Shown here one piece after another: positions 62,721 to 64,000 of a stretch of DNA of 64,000 bases; the first letter of the stretch is position 1; each line of letters starts with the position of its first letter. The stretch comes from Emydura subglobosa. Its lineage: Eukaryota > Chordata > Testudines > Chelidae. The notes beneath the pieces were generated by a model. That model worked only from the letters and a program-made list of their open reading frames with translations, ran no database searches and was not told the origin of the DNA. Made by a program: the position numbers and the translations under genes. The stretch spans positions 15,941,967-16,005,966 of the forward strand of contig ML680088.1 in the NCBI GenBank assembly GCA_007922225.1, written 5' to 3'.

Positions 62721-63722
62721 AATAACCCTGCCAACCAAGAAACTCCACTGCATGCACTTCTCCCGTGGTGTGAGGATAAGAGAACAAACAACACGTGACA
62801 GATGTTAATCATCTTGCTTAATGTACGACAGGCACGTGCTCAGGAACAATAGTGATGAATGTGGTGTAAGAACCGATATAGAAATGATATGCAGAGGGCA
62901 TACGCTCTTAAAAAGAAGGTTGGTACAAGTGGTTCAAAAATCGGATGTGCCAACCATTTCATGGAGGCCATAGGTAGAGCAGTGCCAACAGCAGTGCCTA
63001 AGGAAAGAAAAAGAAAGGAAGAGGCAAAGCTGACCTAAGGCAAGTGGGGGTATAGACATACCATGACATGGGACCCTATGGCTCTGGTTCTGTGGTCTCA
63101 CCCCACCCTATGGTCTTGTTCCCAATATAAAGTGACAGTGCTGGATAGGCCCTCCCCCCCTTCTTTCAGGAGCAGCAGAAATCCTCCCTCACCCTCAGAG
63201 CTGGCAGAAAAGGAACCTCCCGATACTTACTCCAGCAGCCAGGATGTATCCATTTGAGTGGGTAGGTGGGCTGGGCCCGCAGCACCCTTCCTCTCCTACA
63301 CCACACAGAGTTCCCTGCTGGGCACTCCAGAACAGTGGATCTTGGAATAAACCCCCTAAGGGATGCATAGGGCAGTTCCTCTCTCGCTTGGAGTTACTTT
63401 CTACCCTTTCTGCAGAATCAAGCAGACATGACTACATCAGTTACACTTGGGTCCCATTTTCAAGCTTTTTTATCCATCCACGAGGGTTAGAAACATTTTT
63501 TTTTAAATCAAAGCTGTGATTCTGGTATGACCATATGATTCCAAGAGCTGAGGGACCCTAGCCACGGGCCTACAGTGCCTATGCCTCAGCAGGGGAGGGC
63601 CCTGGAAAAGATAAAGAGAGTTGAGCAGGAAGGGAAGATGGTACGCCAAGAGGAAAAATAGACAGGAGCATTTTGAAGGGAATTGTGTGGAGAAGAGGGG
63701 GGGATGTATGGACTAATGGGAA
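62721..63722. other. Unassigned 1 kb, no feature recognised
   Basis: Short frames only; no repeat family recognised. Confidence 0.38.
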
Positions 63723-63724
63723 TA

Positions 63725-63842
63725 GGGTGACCCCCTGGCAAGTGTGAAAAATCGGGAGGGGGTGGGAAGTAAGAGGTGCCTATATAAGACAAAGCCTGGC
63801 ATGTTGGGACTGCCCCTATAAATTCAGGACATCTGGTCACCC
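63725..63842. mobile_element. 118-bp mariner-like MITE with TA target sites
   Basis: Ends are GGGTGACC and, inverted, GGTCACCC, with the extended inner parts CCCCCTGGCAAGTGTG and CAGGACATCT. TA lies directly outside both ends (63723-63724 and 63843-63844), as for Tc1/mariner insertions. Internal GTGAAAAATCGGG and GGTGCCTATATAAGAC are shared with the copy at 1189-1292. Noncoding. Confidence 0.85.
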
Positions 63843-63844
63843 TA

Positions 63845-64000
63845 AATGGAGGGAAGGCAGGAGGTGCAAGGGGACGGGGTTAGAGATTGGGGCACAATGC
63901 TGGGAAGTAGTGGGGCCACTGAGTAATAAAGGGAACAGGGAAGTGTGTCACATAAATGATGGGGGAACCATTGGGGGCCATATTGGTGTGTCATTTGAGG
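63845..64000. other. Unassigned end of window
   Basis: GA-rich sequence without recognised features. Confidence 0.4.

Overview
This window looks like gene-poor vertebrate nuclear DNA, intergenic or deep intronic, most likely from a turtle and less likely from a crocodilian. The evidence is the repeat content. CR1 LINE fragments occur in both orientations with the typical octamer-like 3' ends (CATAGATTC / ATTCTATG). There are tRNA-derived MIR SINEs, at least five copies of an L2/MIR-type 3' tail, several non-autonomous DNA transposons with clear terminal inverted repeats, and many short fold-back elements of types I associate with sauropsid genomes. Bird DNA would normally be poorer in such repeats. 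Squamate-type BovB copies were not seen. The species call is inference. No multi-exon gene, tRNA, rRNA or CRISPR array could be supported. Open frames of up to about 250 codons exist, but the longest run through repeats or low-complexity DNA and look like chance.

Layout. 1-9 kb: a DNA-transposon end, a mariner-like MITE remnant, MIR copies, CR1 3' ends (one split by a 449-bp insertion at 5242-5690), and AT-rich fold-back DNA. 9-16 kb: mostly unassigned sequence with two antisense CR1 pieces, an antisense MIR and a 224-bp TIR element. 16-27 kb: small palindromic MITEs, a complex AT-rich block with internal direct and inverted repeats (17690-18655), a purine tract, and further MITE and CR1 fragments. 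27.4-29.3 kb: the clearest nested event, a dead non-LTR retrotransposon with RT and C-terminal zinc-finger remnants inserted in an antisense CR1. 29.3-30.3 kb: a 946-bp TIR element carrying its own microsatellites. 30.6-36.5 kb: a 64-bp TG microsatellite, a 148-bp MITE with about 40-bp arms, and an 809-bp hAT element with an 8-bp target duplication. 37-38 kb: a long antisense CR1 that keeps a recognisable FADD RT motif. 39.1 kb: a near-perfect 74-bp palindrome. 40-52 kb: a GT repeat, an antisense dispersed repeat, a CR1 3' end with RT coding, an inverted CR1 pair, an LTR-like block and unassigned DNA. 52-60 kb: fold-back MITEs, a 483-bp open frame of unknown nature, and a second hAT element of 724 bp with target duplication. 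60.9-62.3 kb: a short Lys/Glu-rich coding remnant followed by a decayed L2-like reverse transcriptase. 63.7 kb: a complete 118-bp mariner-like MITE with TA target sites.

There is no operon-like or cooperating gene set. The window is best read as a layered record of transposition: old MIR, L2 and fold-back MITEs, then CR1, then non-LTR and hAT insertions. Family names come from recognition of motifs and consensus-like stretches, not from a database search.
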